From: Kitasatospora sp. NBC_00374
GTDB lineage: Bacteria > Actinomycetota > Actinomycetes > Streptomycetales > Streptomycetaceae
Reading direction: 5' to 3'
Assembly (NCBI RefSeq): GCF_041434935.1
Contig: NZ_CP107964.1
Span: forward strand, 6,741,001-6,805,000
DNA: 64,000 bases
The notes below the pieces were generated by a model, which was given only the letters and a program-made list of their open reading frames with translations, was not told where the DNA came from and did not search any database. Positions within the stretch are counted from its first letter, which is position 1. The number at the start of each line of letters is the position of its first letter. Below are positions 34,180-42,224 of the stretch, one piece after another. The translations under genes were made by a program, and so were the position numbers.

Positions 34180-36549
34180 TCAGCCCCGACGACGCCGCGC
34201 CGGCGGTTCGGAGCCCGGGCCGTGACCCTGGGCGGCGGCCCACGGCGAGGCGCCGCCCGGCCCGGTGCGCAGGCCGCCGCCCGGTGTGGCCGAGGCGGCG
34301 GCCTGGGCCTCCTCGATCCAGGACTCGGCCAGTTCGAGCCCGGCCGGGACCGGCCGGGTGGCCGGACCCGCTGGCGCGCTCTCGCGCGCGACCGGCAGGC
34401 TGCCGTAGCGCTCCATCCGCTGCCAGCGCAGGCGTGATCCCGCGACGGCGGTGAACACCGACTGGACCACCACCAGGTACATCAGCTGCCGGTAGACGAA
34501 CTGCTGCAGCGGCAGGCTCCAGAGCGGACCGGTCCGTTCCCCGTCCAGCCGGAACGCGTAGACGCCCATGAGCACCTGGAGCAGAAGGAACGCACTCCAC
34601 AGGCCGAGGATGCGGACTGGGTCCAGGAAGACCAGGCCGTAGACCGCGAAGACGTCCACGACCGGGGCCAGCAGCGGGAGCAGGACCTGGAAGGTCAGCA
34701 GGTAGAGCAGTCCGCGCCGGCCGAGCTTCCCGGCCTGCCCCCGCTGCACCAGGGCGCCGCGGTGCTTCCACATGGCCTGCAGGGTGCCGTAGCACCAGCG
34801 GTAGCGCTGCTTCCACAGCGCGCCGAGCGAGGCCGGGGCCTCCGTCCAGGCCTTCGCCCGCTCCTCGTAGACGACGCGCCAGCCGTCCCGGCACAGCGCC
34901 ATGGTCAGGTCGGTGTCCTCGGCCAGGGTGGTGTCGCTGACGCCGCCGACCCGCAGCAGCGCGCCGCGGCGGAAGGCGCCGACCGCGCCCGGGACGGTGG
35001 GCATGCACTCGGCGAGGTCGAACAGACGGCGGTCGAGGTTGAAGCCGACCACGTACTCGATGTGCTGCCACCGCCCGAGCAGACCGCCGCGGTTGACCAC
35101 CTTGGCGTTGCCGGAGACCGCGCCGACCCTGCGGTTGGCGAACGGCTGGACGATCATGCGGACCGCATCGGTCTCGAACACCGTGTCACCGTCGACCATC
35201 ACCAGCAGCTCGTGGGAGGCCGCCGCGATACCGGTGTTGAGGGCGGCGGGCTTGCCCGCGTTCTGCTGCCGGATCACCCGGACGCCCGGCAGCCGCAGCG
35301 CCTCGACGATGTCGGCGGTCCCGTCGGTGGATCCGTCGTCCACCACGATGATCTCGACCGGGTGGTCGGAGGCCAGCAGCGAGCGCACCGCCGCCTCGAT
35401 ACCCGCACTCTCGTTGTAGGCGGGGACGATGACGCTGACCGGTTCGGTCACCGGCGCGCCCCACGGCCGGCGGCGCATGCGGACGTGCCGGCGGGCGGCG
35501 ACCAGCACCGCGACGGCCCGCAGCACGCTCACGGCGCCGGCCGCCCACAGCAGCCAGGACAGCACGGCGAGGACCTCGTCACTGGCGCGCAGCGCCGTGA
35601 CGAGGGCGAGGCCCTGCCAGTGGTCCGCGGCCGCGGACGGCCTGACCGGGTCGGGGAGCCGCACGGCGGCACTGACCGTGGTGAAGCTGAAGCCCGCGGC
35701 CTTGAGCCGGGGGATCAGCTGCTCCAGGGCGGCGACCGTCTGCGCGCGGTCACCGCCGGCGTCGTGCATCAGCACGATCTGGCCGTCGGTGTTCTGCGGG
35801 GTGGCGTTCGCGACGATGCTGTCGACGCCGGGCCGGCGCCAGTCCTCGCTGTCCAGGGTGGTGAGGACGGTGAGGTAGCCCTCCTGTCCGGCCTGGACGA
35901 CGGCGTCCCAGTCACGGTCGGTGAGGGCGTCGCTGGTCGAGGAGTACGGCGGTCGCAGCAGCGAGGTGGTGACACCGGCCGCGCCCGCCAGGGCGAGCTG
36001 GCTCTCCCGCAGCTCCAGGGAGCGTCGCCAGGCGGCCGCCGCGCCGAGGTCGGTGTGGGTGAAGGTGTGGACGCCGATCTGGTGGCCCTCCGCGACGATC
36101 CGCCGAGCCAGCTCGGGGTGCTCGGAGACCTGCGTGCCCACGGTGAAGAAGGTGGCGTGCACGTCGTTGGCGCGAAGGACGTCGAGGATTTTCGGGGTCC
36201 AGACCGGGTCCGGCCCGTCGTCGAAGGTCAGCGCGACCGTCCTGGGCGAGGGCCCGGCGGTCCGGCCGGCGGCGCCCTCGATCACCGGACCGCCGGACGT
36301 GACCTGCGACGGCACCGTGAGCGCCGGGCCCCCGGCCGTCCGGGCGCCGTCGGCGGTGCCGTCGAACATGTGCCGGGTGTAGCCCTGGAGCAGCAGCGCG
36401 GCGGACAGGGTCAGGACGAGGGTGGTGAGCAGCAGCCAGTGCGTGCGCAACGGGACGGTGCGCGCCGAGCTGTGGCGACCTGGCGCGCGGCGGCGGTTCT
36501 TCGACAACGGAGGTGCTTCCTGCCTGCTGCGGTGGGGACGACGGGTCAC
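34180..36549 (-). CDS. matB: Bifunctional polysaccharide deacetylase / family 2 glycosyltransferase (MatB-like)
   Basis: 789 residues: an N-terminal membrane anchor (HWLLLTTLVLTLSAALLL), an extracytoplasmic NodB deacetylase domain (TFDDGPDP at about 107-114, HTFTHTDLG, RPPYSSTS), a membrane pair, a GT2 domain (from about 370; VSVIVPAYNESAG, VDDGSTDGT, VDGDTVFE, AEDTDLTMAL, QRYRW near 582) and C-terminal membrane helices. This fusion matches MatB of Streptomyces, which makes a PNAG-like surface glycan causing hyphal aggregation. It overlaps the matA-like gene by 4 bp (ATGA). The terminal ~80 residues are Ala/Pro/Gly-rich. Confidence 0.88.
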   Translation of the reverse strand: MTRRPHRSRQEAPPLSKNRRRAPGRHSSARTVPLRTHWLLLTTLVLTLSAALLLQGYTRHMFDGTADGARTAGGPALTVPSQVTSGGPVIEGAAGRTAGPSPRTVALTFDDGPDPVWTPKILDVLRANDVHATFFTVGTQVSEHPELARRIVAEGHQIGVHTFTHTDLGAAAAWRRSLELRESQLALAGAAGVTTSLLRPPYSSTSDALTDRDWDAVVQAGQEGYLTVLTTLDSEDWRRPGVDSIVANATPQNTDGQIVLMHDAGGDRAQTVAALEQLIPRLKAAGFSFTTVSAAVRLPDPVRPSAAADHWQGLALVTALRASDEVLAVLSWLLWAAGAVSVLRAVAVLVAARRHVRMRRRPWGAPVTEPVSVIVPAYNESAGIEAAVRSLLASDHPVEIIVVDDGSTDGTADIVEALRLPGVRVIRQQNAGKPAALNTGIAAASHELLVMVDGDTVFETDAVRMIVQPFANRRVGAVSGNAKVVNRGGLLGRWQHIEYVVGFNLDRRLFDLAECMPTVPGAVGAFRRGALLRVGGVSDTTLAEDTDLTMALCRDGWRVVYEERAKAWTEAPASLGALWKQRYRWCYGTLQAMWKHRGALVQRGQAGKLGRRGLLYLLTFQVLLPLLAPVVDVFAVYGLVFLDPVRILGLWSAFLLLQVLMGVYAFRLDGERTGPLWSLPLQQFVYRQLMYLVVVQSVFTAVAGSRLRWQRMERYGSLPVARESAPAGPATRPVPAGLELAESWIEEAQAAASATPGGGLRTGPGGASPWAAAQGHGPGSEPPARRRRG

Positions 36550-37067
36550 GGGTGCGTGCTGGGCTTGCCGGTCTTCCCCGGGGCGGACGAGGAGCGTCCG
36601 TGGCCGCCCGGATCGGCCGAGGGCGACGGTTCGGCGCTCGTCGTGGCGGACGCGGACGGCACGGGTGAGGCGTCGGAGGTTCCCCCGCGGCTCGCCGTCG
36701 CCCTGACGGAGGCGCCGCCGCCGTTCGCCGCAGGGGCGGGGGTCCGCGGCGGCGCCGGTGTGCCGGACACCTCGGCGGTGGGGCCGGCCGACTGCGGCGC
36801 GGCGGGCGGGGCCGGTACGGGGTGGGGCGCCTGCGCGGCGGGCAGCAGGGGCGAGTGCACGGTCGGTCCGCCGAGCAGCGTGCTCACCAGCAGCACGACG
36901 TACCCGGCGGCGGGTATGACCAGCAGACGGCCCAGTCGGCGGACCAGCCGCTGGCGCCGGCCGGAGGAGTCCACGAACACCGGGCTCGGCGGCCGGTGGG
37001 CGGCGAAGGCCGCGGCCGGGCGGTCCGGCGCCGCGGTCGGGTGCCCGGGTCCCTGGTGGTTCTGCAT
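36546..37067 (-). CDS. matA: MatA-like membrane-anchored partner protein
   Basis: 173 residues from ATG 37067 (MQNHQGPGHP), with GGAGAGG 10 bp upstream. A Pro-rich cytoplasmic N-terminus, one membrane helix (LLVIPAAGYVVLLVSTLLGG) and a long Pro/Ala/Ser/Gly-rich extracytoplasmic tail without a recognisable fold. In Streptomyces, matA is the small gene directly before matB, and both are needed for hyphal aggregation; the name rests on that position and topology rather than on a conserved motif, since this protein is low in complexity. Confidence 0.6.
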   Translation of the reverse strand: MQNHQGPGHPTAAPDRPAAAFAAHRPPSPVFVDSSGRRQRLVRRLGRLLVIPAAGYVVLLVSTLLGGPTVHSPLLPAAQAPHPVPAPPAAPQSAGPTAEVSGTPAPPRTPAPAANGGGASVRATASRGGTSDASPVPSASATTSAEPSPSADPGGHGRSSSAPGKTGKPSTHP

Positions 37068-37210
37068 CGCTGGGCGGCCTCTCCGGAAACCGGCGCGCTG
37101 CCGGACGCTCGAGGAGCCGGCCGGCCGGTGGGCACAGGGGAGCCCACCGGCCGTCCGGCGTCCTGGGACTGCTCGTCCCGTGTCGTTCAGCGTCGTGGCC
37201 GCCGTCCGTG

Positions 37211-37221
37211 TCACACCTGTG
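37211..37221. promoter_or_regulatory. 11-bp motif shared by the matA and LCP promoters
   Basis: TCACACCTGTG lies about 145 bp upstream of matA, between it and the LCP gene. The same 11 bases recur at 39001-39011 upstream of the LCP gene. On the coding strand it reads CACAGGTGTGA. Confidence 0.5.
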
Positions 37222-37257
37222 TGGCGTATTCCTGCGGACGGTGCCCCGGGGACCGGC

Positions 37258-38907
37258 TCAGTAGGTGTAGCGCCCGCCCTGCGGGACGACCTTCATGCAG
37301 CTCTTGTCGTTGTTCGCGCTGTCGGCCTCGACGGAGGACGGGAGCGCGGTCGGGGCGGGCTCCGGGGCGGCCGCGGACCCGGTGAAGGTGGTCCCCGCGG
37401 TCCAGTCCGCGCCGATCACCAGTGCCAGTGTCCGACTGCTCCCGGACTCCTTCAGCGCACTGTCGGGCAGGTGGAGCGCGGCGGCCAGCACCTGGGCGTC
37501 GGCGAGCCGGCCGCTGCCGTAGGTGAGCTGGGTGGTCGCACGGCTGCCGCCGCCCGGGGCGGTGGCCGCCTTGGTGAAGCCGGCCTCGACCAGGGCGTTC
37601 TTGACGGAGGCGGCCCGGTCGGGGGTCTTGGTGCCGTTCTGGACGGTGACCGCCACGGTGTCCCTGGCCGGTCCCTGCGGCGCCTCGGCGGCCGGGGCCG
37701 CCGGGCTCGGGGCGGCGGGGGCGGCGGTCGCGGCGGCGTCCGGCTTGCCCTGGCCGTCCAGCGGGGTGTCGCTGAGCAGCATCTTCCAGATCCGGGAGGT
37801 GTCGGGCTGTGTCAGGATCAGCCGGTTGTGGTCCCTCGGGTCCTCCAGCACGGGCACGGTCAGGGTGCTGGTGCGCTCCGGCGGCACGGCCTTGAGGTCG
37901 TCACCGAGGTCGTAGAGCTTCTTGATGTCGGCGAGCGGTTTGTCGACGCTGAGCGACTTGGTGGCGGCCTCGGCCAGGCCCATCAGCTTTCCGGGGTCGG
38001 TGAGCGACCCGCTGCTCTTGAGCTGGCGCATGAGCGCACCGAGGTACATGTGCTGGGCCTGGGCGCGGCCGAGGTCCGAGCCCCAGGCGTCCCGGACCCG
38101 CAGCCACTGCAGCGCCTCCTCGCCCTTGACGATCGACGTCCCGGCGGGCCGCTTGAGGCCGGTGCCGCCGATGCCCGGGATCTGGCGGTCGTACATGTTC
38201 ATGTTGACGCAGACCGGGACACCGCCGACGGCGTCCGCCATCCGCACCACGCCGGCGAAGTCGACCATCATGTAGTGGTCGATGTTCAGGCCGGTCAGGG
38301 AGATCCAGGTGCCGACCACGCAGCCCGGGCCGCCGCGCAGGAGCGCCTCGTTGATCTGGACGTGCTTCTCGGCGGGGTAGGTCTTCTTCCCGTCCTCGCT
38401 GCGGCAGGACGGCATGTCGACCATGGTGTCCCGGGGGATGCTGATCATCGAGGCGTTGCTGCGGTCGGCGGAGATGTGCAGCAGCATCTGGACGTCGGCC
38501 AGGCCCGCCCGGTCGGCCTCCTCGGCGCCGCCGCCGAGGGCGACGTTGGCCGCCGAGCCGCGGCTGTCGGTGCCGATCATCAGGATGTTCAGCGGGGTCT
38601 GCCCGGCCGCGTTCGGCGCGGTCCTGGCGCCCTGCGCGTCACTGAGGTTGTTGGTGCCGGCGTGGAAGTTGCCGTTCAGGTGCTGGTAGTAGAGGTACGC
38701 GCTCCCGCAACCCGCGAGCACGGTCAGGGCCACCGTGATCCCCAGCGGTTTGAGCCAGCGCCGCGCGCCGCTCTTCTGCTTGCGGCGGCTGCTGCGCCCG
38801 GCCTGCTGCTGTGCGCCCTGCTGCCGTGCGGCCTTCCGTCCGCCCGGTACGGGCTGCGGGCCCGTTTCGGACTGCTCGTCGGATATCGGCTCAGCGTTGC
38901 GGATCAT
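37258..38907 (-). CDS. LytR-CpsA-Psr (LCP) glycopolymer transferase with LytR_C domain
   Basis: 549 residues from ATG 38907 (a GTG 30 bp upstream is possible). A basic Gln-rich cytoplasmic tail, a membrane helix (about 50-70, LKPLGITVALTVLAGCGSAY), then the LCP catalytic domain: NILMIGTDSRG, MISIPRDTMVDMP, INEALLRGGPGC, GVPVCVNMNM and LQWLRVRDAWGSDLGRAQ. The C-terminal LytR_C domain follows an Ala/Pro linker (VAVTVQNGTKTPDRAASV). LCP enzymes attach teichoic-acid-like or other glycopolymers to peptidoglycan, so this gene beside matAB suggests a joint role in surface glycan assembly. Confidence 0.92.
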   Translation of the reverse strand: MIRNAEPISDEQSETGPQPVPGGRKAARQQGAQQQAGRSSRRKQKSGARRWLKPLGITVALTVLAGCGSAYLYYQHLNGNFHAGTNNLSDAQGARTAPNAAGQTPLNILMIGTDSRGSAANVALGGGAEEADRAGLADVQMLLHISADRSNASMISIPRDTMVDMPSCRSEDGKKTYPAEKHVQINEALLRGGPGCVVGTWISLTGLNIDHYMMVDFAGVVRMADAVGGVPVCVNMNMYDRQIPGIGGTGLKRPAGTSIVKGEEALQWLRVRDAWGSDLGRAQAQHMYLGALMRQLKSSGSLTDPGKLMGLAEAATKSLSVDKPLADIKKLYDLGDDLKAVPPERTSTLTVPVLEDPRDHNRLILTQPDTSRIWKMLLSDTPLDGQGKPDAAATAAPAAPSPAAPAAEAPQGPARDTVAVTVQNGTKTPDRAASVKNALVEAGFTKAATAPGGGSRATTQLTYGSGRLADAQVLAAALHLPDSALKESGSSRTLALVIGADWTAGTTFTGSAAAPEPAPTALPSSVEADSANNDKSCMKVVPQGGRYTY

Positions 38908-39000
38908 GGTAGGCGTTCCCCCTCTCGCGCTCGACACGTTTCGGTCGAACGTTCGGGAACCTACCCGGTGCCGTCTGCGGGAGACGAATTTGAGTGATCA

Positions 39001-39011
39001 TCACACCTGTG
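39001..39011. promoter_or_regulatory. Second copy of the shared 11-bp motif, upstream of the LCP gene
   Basis: TCACACCTGTG, 94 bp upstream of the LCP start, identical to 37211-37221. GTCACAC recurs 8 bp further on. Confidence 0.5.
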
Positions 39012-39047
39012 GTTGGTGTCACACTCCGTGCGGGGTGCGGCCGCCGG

Positions 39048-39818
39048 TCAGCGGTGCGGCCGCGCCAGCCAGGCCACCGCGCCCGCCACGTCCGGGGCCG
39101 TCGGCACGCCCGCCGGGGGCTCGGGGCGGCGGACGACCACCACGGGCAGGCCCAGTTCGCGGGCGGCGGTGAGCTTCGGAGCGGTGGCCGCGCCGCCGCT
39201 GTCCTTGGTGACCAGGACGTCGATCCGGTGCTCGCGCAGTACGGCGCGCTCGCCCGCCAGCGTGAACGGCCCCCGGTCCAGCAGGACTTCGAGGTCCGCC
39301 GGCAGCGGCGGGGCCGGCGCGTCCACCGAACGGGCCAGGAAGAACAGCCCGTTGAGGTGCGCGAAGCAGCCGAGCCCCTGGCGGCCGGTGGTCAGGAAGA
39401 CCCGCCGGCCGAGCGCGGGCAGCACGTCCGCCGCCTCGGCGAGCGAGCCGACCGGGTGCCAGTCGTCCCCGGCCCGCGGTGCCCAGCCGGGGCGCCGCAG
39501 CGCCAGCAGCGGGACACCGGCCGCGGCGGCGGCCTCGACCGCGTTGCGGCTGATCCCGGCCGCGAACGGGTGGGTGGCGTCCACCAGCGCGTCCACCCGG
39601 TGCTCCCGCAGCCAGGCGGCCAGCCCGGCCGGGCCGCCGAAACCGCCGATCCGGACCTCCCCGGCGGGCAGCCGGGGCTCCGCCACCCGGCCCGCGAGCG
39701 AACTGGTCACCCGCGGTCCGGCATCCGCCGACGCCCCGGCCGACGCATCTGCGGCCAGCTCGGCGGCCAGCTGCCGGGCCTCGGTGGTGCCGCCCAGGAT
39801 CAGCACATGGCGGGCCAC
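39048..39818 (-). CDS. cobK: Precorrin-6A reductase
   Basis: 256 residues from GTG 39818, 5 bp after the cobM stop. The NADPH-binding start (VARHVLILGGTTEARQLAAEL) and the family landmark DATHPFAAGISRNA are clear, with VLVTKDSGGAATAPK toward the C-terminus. It reduces the macrocycle of precorrin-6A in aerobic (or the analogous step in anaerobic) cobalamin synthesis. It is the third gene of the overlapping cobL-cobM-cobK unit. Confidence 0.93.
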   Translation of the reverse strand: MARHVLILGGTTEARQLAAELAADASAGASADAGPRVTSSLAGRVAEPRLPAGEVRIGGFGGPAGLAAWLREHRVDALVDATHPFAAGISRNAVEAAAAAGVPLLALRRPGWAPRAGDDWHPVGSLAEAADVLPALGRRVFLTTGRQGLGCFAHLNGLFFLARSVDAPAPPLPADLEVLLDRGPFTLAGERAVLREHRIDVLVTKDSGGAATAPKLTAARELGLPVVVVRRPEPPAGVPTAPDVAGAVAWLARPHR

Positions 39819-39823
39819 CGGGG

Positions 39824-40582
39824 TCAGGCGCACGGCTCGTGCGGGCGCTCCCGCTCCGTCGAGTACAGGTGGCTGTCGCGGAACTGCTCGGCGCCCAGGG
39901 TCCGGCCGACCAGGATGACGGCGGTACGCAGCACCCCCGACTCCCTGACCTGACCGGCGATGTCGCCGAGGGTGCCGCGCAGCACCAGCTCGTCCGGGCG
40001 GCTGGCCATCGCCACCACGGCGGCGGGGCAGTCGGCGCCGTAGTGCGGCAGCAGCTCCTCGACCACGCTGTCCACGTACCGGGTCGCCAGGTGCAGCACC
40101 AGCAGCGCCCCGCTGCGGCCCAGGGTCGCCAGGTCCTCGCCCTCCGGCATCGGGGTGGCCTGCCGGGCGACCCGGGTGAGGATCACGGTCTGGCCCACCG
40201 TCGGCACGGTCAGCTCCCGCTTCAGCGCGGCCGCGGCGGCGGCGAACGCGGGCACGCCCGGCACCACCTCGTACGGGATGCCGGCCGCGTCCAGGCGCCG
40301 CATCTGCTCGGCGACGGCACTGAACACCGACGGGTCGCCGGAGTGCAGCCGGGCCACGTCCAGGCCCTCGGCGTGGGCCGCGGTGATCTCCCCGACGATC
40401 TGGTCGAGGTTCAGGTTGGCGGTGTCGACCAGCCGGGCGTCCGGCGGGCACTCGGCCAGCAGCTCGCGCGGCACCAGGCTGCCCGCGTACAGGCACACCC
40501 CGCAGGCCGCCAGGGTGCGCTGGCCGCGCACGGTGATCAGGTCGGCGGCGCCGGGGCCGGCCCCGATGAAGTAGACGGTCAC
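39824..40582 (-). CDS. cobM: Precorrin-4 C11-methyltransferase
   Basis: 252 residues from GTG 40582; its GTGA overlaps the cobL stop by 4 bp. The SAM-dependent tetrapyrrole methylase fold is visible: VYFIGAGPGAADLITVRG, ACGVCLYAGSLVP, VARLHSGDPSVFSAV and YEVVPGVPAFAAAAA. It methylates C-11 of precorrin-4. ERPHEPCA forms the C-terminus. The gene order and overlaps support coordinated production with cobL and cobK. Confidence 0.94.
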   Translation of the reverse strand: MTVYFIGAGPGAADLITVRGQRTLAACGVCLYAGSLVPRELLAECPPDARLVDTANLNLDQIVGEITAAHAEGLDVARLHSGDPSVFSAVAEQMRRLDAAGIPYEVVPGVPAFAAAAAALKRELTVPTVGQTVILTRVARQATPMPEGEDLATLGRSGALLVLHLATRYVDSVVEELLPHYGADCPAAVVAMASRPDELVLRGTLGDIAGQVRESGVLRTAVILVGRTLGAEQFRDSHLYSTERERPHEPCA

Positions 40583-41829
40583 TGCTGCTCTCCCTGTTGC
40601 GTTCCCTTGACCACCGACCACTGGGTGACCGGCATCGCCTGCCGCCAGCCGGTGAACCCGCCGACCGGCACGGCGTGCGCCACCGCGAGCCGTAGCAGCT
40701 CGCCGCCGTGCCGCCGGTACCACTCGGTCAGCAGCGCCTCGGACTCCAGCGTCACCGTGTTGGCGACCAGTCGGCCGCCCGCGGGCAGCGCGGCCCAGCA
40801 GGCGTCGAGCAGACCGGGCGCGGTCAGCCCGCCGCCGACGAACACCGCGTCCGGGGTGGGCAGTCCGGTCAGCGCGGCGGGCGCCGGCCCGGTCACCACC
40901 CGGAGCCGGGGTACCCCGAGCGCGGCGGCGTTGCGGGTGATCCGCGCGGCCCGCACCGGGTCGCGCTCCACACTGACGGCCCGGCAGCTGCGGTGGGCGC
41001 GCAGCCACTCGATCCCGATCGACCCCGAGCCGCCGCCGACGTCCCACAGCAGTTCGCCGGGGGCGGGGGCGAGGGTGGCCAGGGTGGCGGCGCGCACGTG
41101 CCGCTTGGTCAGCTGCCCGTCGCTCTCGAACGCGGCGTCGGGCAGCCCGGGCACCAGCTGGGCCCGGAGCGTGCCGGGCTCCGCCGCGCACTCCACCGCG
41201 ATCACGTTGAGCGGGTCGCCGGGCGGGTGCGGCCAGCCGTCGGCGGTGCCCTCCAGCAGCCGTTCGGCCGGAGTGCCGAGCTGTTCCAGCACCCGCAGCC
41301 GGCTCGGACCGTAGCCGCGCCCGGTCAGCAGCGCGGCCACCTGCCCGGGGGTGTGCGCGCCGGCGCTCAGCACCAGCACGCCGCGGCCCGGGAAGAGCGC
41401 GGCGGTGAGCGAGTCCAGCGGGCGGCCGACCAGGCTGACCACCTCGGTCTCCTCGACCGGGCGGCCCAGCCGGGCGCAGGCGTACGAGACCGAGGAGGGG
41501 TGCGGCAGCACCCGCAGCGCCTGCGGCCCGGCGATCTCGGCCAGCGTGCGGCCGATGCCGAAGAACATCGGGTCGCCGCTGGCCAGCACCGCGAGCCGGC
41601 GGCCGCGGTGGGCGGCCAGCAGGCCGGGGACGGCCGGGCGCAGCGGCGAGGGCCAGGCGAGGCGCTCGGCCGTCACCTCGGCGGGCAGCAGATCGAGCTG
41701 GCGCGGGCCGCCGAGCACCACCCCGGCGTCGTGCAGCGCCTGTCGGCCGGCCGGCGCCAGGCCGGTCCAGCCGTCGGCCCCGATCCCGACCACGGTGATC
41801 GCCGGTTCGGGCGCAGGGACGGTGGTCAA
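40579..41829 (-). CDS. cobL: Precorrin-6Y C5,15-methyltransferase (decarboxylating), bifunctional
   Basis: 416 residues from TTG 41829 (MTTVPAPEPAITVVGIGADG), chosen over an upstream ATG because GAGGAG stands 5 bp before the TTG and the upstream 26 residues are Pro/Leu-rich filler. The N-terminal half is the CbiE-type methylase (ASGDPMFFGIG, PHPSSVSYACARLG) and the C-terminal half the CbiT-type methyltransferase with SAM motif WDVGGGSGSIGIEWL and a VFVGGGL loop. It methylates C-5 and C-15 and decarboxylates precorrin-6Y. No B12 riboswitch box was found upstream. Confidence 0.93.
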   Translation of the reverse strand: MTTVPAPEPAITVVGIGADGWTGLAPAGRQALHDAGVVLGGPRQLDLLPAEVTAERLAWPSPLRPAVPGLLAAHRGRRLAVLASGDPMFFGIGRTLAEIAGPQALRVLPHPSSVSYACARLGRPVEETEVVSLVGRPLDSLTAALFPGRGVLVLSAGAHTPGQVAALLTGRGYGPSRLRVLEQLGTPAERLLEGTADGWPHPPGDPLNVIAVECAAEPGTLRAQLVPGLPDAAFESDGQLTKRHVRAATLATLAPAPGELLWDVGGGSGSIGIEWLRAHRSCRAVSVERDPVRAARITRNAAALGVPRLRVVTGPAPAALTGLPTPDAVFVGGGLTAPGLLDACWAALPAGGRLVANTVTLESEALLTEWYRRHGGELLRLAVAHAVPVGGFTGWRQAMPVTQWSVVKGTQQGEQQ

Positions 41830-42224
41830 CGGGACTCCTCGCAGGTGGGCGGGCGGCAGCGGCAGCCTACCGGGCCGCGGGGGCACCCCGGCCGTGAGCT
41901 CGGCCACCCGGGGCGAACGGTGTTCCGTTGGTGCTTCGTTGGTGGCCGATCGCAGACTTCACCCCGGGCCCGACGCGGGCCGACGGGCGAACGGACGAGG
42001 GACGGGTGCGGTGGCGGCGACACGTGGGACCGGTGGCATCGGTGGGACCGGCGGCGGGCCTGAGCGCACGGCGGCGCCGGCCGCGGTGCGGCGGGACTCG
42101 ATCTGGACCTGAGCGCAGGGCCGGGGGACGGCCGGGGGACGGCCGAGGGGACGTGGGCGGCGTCCGCGCAGGGGACGGGGGTCTCGGCGCGGGTGCGCTC
42201 CGGCTCCAGGCTTTGGGCCGCGGC
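41830..42224. other. 395-bp intergenic region between cobL and the SARP gene
   Basis: It carries the cobL leader (minus) and the 3' end of the SARP gene. I looked for the conserved B12-box of a cobalamin riboswitch on the minus strand and did not find it. Around 42118-42150 CCGGGGGACGG is repeated in tandem. Nothing else can be assigned. Confidence 0.55.

Noticed and set aside
37211..37224. BldD-type operator at the matA promoter
   Set aside because: TCACAC-CT-GTGTGG has BldD-like half sites, but the spacing is 2 bp instead of the expected 1 and the second half deviates.
41830..42224. Cobalamin riboswitch before cobL
   Set aside because: The conserved B12 box was not seen on the minus strand; only GC-rich sequence and a short tandem repeat are present.
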